In this document: positions 62,557 through 64,000 of the stretch, one piece after another
Layout: every line of letters starts with the position of its first letter
How positions within the stretch are numbered: the first letter of the stretch is position 1
Assembly (NCBI GenBank): GCA_963704565.1
Contig: OY969917.1
Coordinates: 2,666,001-2,730,000, forward strand
Source: Rhodoblastus sp963704565
GTDB lineage: Bacteria; Pseudomonadota; Alphaproteobacteria; Rhizobiales; Beijerinckiaceae
Length of the DNA stretch: 64,000 nucleotides
Direction: 5' to 3'
Notes under the pieces: generated by a model
The model's input: the letters and a program-made list of their open reading frames with translations, nothing else
What the model was told of the DNA's origin: nothing
Databases searched by the model: none
Made by a program: the position numbers and the translations under genes

Positions 62557-63740
62557 TCCTTGGGGTCCGCCGCCGATTTCGGAGACGAAATACGGACCTG
62601 ATCGCCATCGGCCAAAGTTTCCGGCGGATCGTTGACGATCCGGTCGTGGGGGTCCAGTCCGGAGGCGATCACGATTTCCGAACCAAGGTCCTTGGCGATG
62701 ACGACAGACTTGAACTTGACGCGATTGTCGCTGTCGACCGTGGCGACGCGGGTGTTGTCCTTGCCGACCGAAAGCGCGCTCGACGGAATGCGCAATTGAT
62801 GAGGATTGATAGGCAATTCGAAATGCGCGTTTGCATAGGAGCCGGGGAACAAGGCGCCGTCGGGATTGGGCGCGTCGACTTCAACCAGAAGGCTGCCAGT
62901 GGTCGCACCAATCGCGTTGGAGGTCGTGGCGATTTCGCCGTGAAACTCGCGATCTTTCCATTGCGGGGTGGTGAAAACCACCTTCATGCCCTTGGTCATG
63001 CTCCCGGAATAAACCTGGGGAACCTCGACATAGAGGCGCACGGCGTGAATATCGGCGACCTTGAACATCGGCTTTTCGTTGCGCCCGGGCGAGACATAGG
63101 AGCCGATGTCAATATTTCGGACGATAACGACGCCGTCGAAGGGCGCGACGATCTGAGCGAAGGCTTTCTGCGCCCTGAGCCGCTCAAGACTGGCCTTCTC
63201 CGCCCCGAGATCGGCCTGCTTGGCCTGTTGATCGGCGGCTTTTTCGTCCGCGGACTGTTTGGACACCGCCGAGGACTGCCGCAGCGCGGCCCAGCGACCC
63301 GCCGTCACCTTGGCGAAATCAAGGGCCGCTTCGGCGCGGTTCACCTCCTCCGCCGCCTTGGCGAGTTGGTCATCGAGTTCGGGCGTGTCGACGGTCGCGA
63401 GCAGATCGCCCTGCTTGACGACCGCGCCGATGTCGGTCTTCCAGCTTTGGATATAGCCGGACACCTGGGAGAAAATCGAAGCCTCGTACCAGGCGGAAAT
63501 CGTTCCGGGGAGCGTGAGAATCTCCGGCTTCGTGCTTAAAGTCGGCTCGATGACTCTCACATTCTGGATCGCGCGCCCGCGCGTCCAGTTCTCGAGCTGT
63601 TTCTCCGCGCGCCAGCGCTGGACGAACGAATAAGCCAGAAAAACAGCGATAAACGCTACCGCGCCCCAAAGCAGCCAGGAGCCGAAGCTTCGGCCTCGCG
63701 CGGAAGCGGCGCGGGCCTCGGAGGCAAATTCATGGTTCAT
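62553..63740 (-). CDS. RND efflux periplasmic adaptor (HlyD/MFP family)
   Basis: A 395-residue adaptor. N-terminal membrane helix (WLLWGAVAFIAVFLAYSFVQ), lipoyl halves (TLPGTISAWYEASIFSQVSG; VAPFDGVVIVRNIDIGSYVS), a coiled-coil hairpin (about 130–200), and beta-barrel/membrane-proximal domains (PMFKVADIHAVRLYVEVPQV; GTLLVEVDAPNPDGALFPGS-like). Overlaps both neighbours: pump gene by 11 bases, outer-membrane factor by 4. Confidence 0.93.
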   Translation of the reverse strand: MNHEFASEARAASARGRSFGSWLLWGAVAFIAVFLAYSFVQRWRAEKQLENWTRGRAIQNVRVIEPTLSTKPEILTLPGTISAWYEASIFSQVSGYIQSWKTDIGAVVKQGDLLATVDTPELDDQLAKAAEEVNRAEAALDFAKVTAGRWAALRQSSAVSKQSADEKAADQQAKQADLGAEKASLERLRAQKAFAQIVAPFDGVVIVRNIDIGSYVSPGRNEKPMFKVADIHAVRLYVEVPQVYSGSMTKGMKVVFTTPQWKDREFHGEIATTSNAIGATTGSLLVEVDAPNPDGALFPGSYANAHFELPINPHQLRIPSSALSVGKDNTRVATVDSDNRVKFKSVVIAKDLGSEIVIASGLDPHDRIVNDPPETLADGDQVRISSPKSAADPKE

Positions 63741-64000
63741 GGCGCGCCTCGACGGAAGACTTCGTTTTGCGCGAATGCGCGATGCCGAATACCACGGGAA
63801 CGAAGATCAGAGTAGCTACGGTTGCGAAAATTAGGCCGCCGATCACCGCGCGACCGAGCGGCGCGTTCTGCTCGGCGCTCAGCGCCATCGGCGCCATGCC
63901 GATGATCATCGCGAACGCGGTCATCAGCACCGGGCGGAAACGGCCGACGCCGGCGTTCAGCGCGGCGGCGAATGGCTCCAGCCCGTCGGAGAGCTGTTCG
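63730..64000 (-). CDS. RND efflux pump permease (C-terminal end only)
   Basis: The C-terminal 89 or so residues of an inner-membrane AcrB/MexB-type pump; the gene enters from beyond base 64000. Seen: LMTAFAMIIGMAPMALSAEQ, then GRAVIGGLIFATVATLIFVP, VVFGIAHS, with the conserved RPVLMTAFAMIIGMAPMALS-type helix. The GMAPMALS...GRAVIGGL pattern is the last transmembrane pair of the family. Gene order is pump, adaptor, outer-membrane factor, Cys-rich protein. Confidence 0.92.
   Translation of the reverse strand, partial: EQLSDGLEPFAAALNAGVGRFRPVLMTAFAMIIGMAPMALSAEQNAPLGRAVIGGLIFATVATLIFVPVVFGIAHSRKTKSSVEARHEP

Overview
The window is a GC-rich (roughly two-thirds G+C) alphaproteobacterial chromosome segment, most likely from the order Hyphomicrobiales (Rhizobiales) and plausibly a Beijerinckiaceae/Rhodoblastus/methanotroph-type organism. 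Evidence: an Hsp20–DUF1150 pair behind an RpoH-type promoter, a DUF2312 (GapR) protein, a 41-residue L36, a LexA box of the GTTC-N7-GTTC type, a FixK/FNR-type box between hemN and hemH, a small SRP RNA just upstream of dnaX, and porins with an N-terminal coiled coil. The family assignment is inference.

Layout. 1–6.2 kb: the end of a Cys/Pro-rich protein gene, a DsbA-like thiol oxidoreductase and a type I secretion ATPase plus HlyD-type adaptor. 6.2–17.9 kb: SH3 protein, 2-hydroxyacid dehydrogenase, small regulator, heat-shock pair, recF–recQ, rpmJ, hemN/hemH (hemH carries a frameshift), cutA. 17.9–25.2 kb is accessory: decayed cutA copy, hairpin array, dispersed repeats, a membrane GGDEF-EAL protein, an RpfF-like (DSF synthase family) protein and an IS91-family element with a tyrosine recombinase. 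25.2–30.2 kb: galE, galU, a beta-barrel protein and an Old Yellow Enzyme. 30.4–32.1 kb: a low-GC orphan gene and a RelE-type toxin–antitoxin pair with a palindromic operator. 32.1–50.2 kb is mainly housekeeping: gapR-like, N-formylglutamate amidohydrolase, pyk, argE, apaG, an orphan cytosine methyltransferase, rpmH–rnpA–yidC, recR, ybaB, dnaX, SRP RNA, HIT–nudC, pabB–pabC and rmuC. 50.2–51.5 kb is an IS4-type element with a 9-bp target duplication that separates rmuC from a LexA box. 51.6–53.9 kb: def–fmt–truA. 54.0–61.0 kb is a duplicated and partly decayed block: two coiled-coil porins, two copies of a secreted small protein, two copies of a Cys-rich protein gene and a broken modA. 61.0–64.0 kb is an RND efflux operon (pump, adaptor, outer-membrane factor) whose last gene, translationally coupled, is the intact Cys-rich gene.

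How genes may work together. Strongest groupings: (i) the Cys-rich protein, DsbA-like enzyme and type I exporter, a possible oxidative-folding/export unit; (ii) the RpfF-like synthase beside a c-di-GMP enzyme, a possible fatty-acid-signal/c-di-GMP pair; (iii) RND efflux operon plus coupled Cys-rich protein, whose tail has been duplicated next to a porin. No CRISPR array, tRNA or rRNA gene was recognised.
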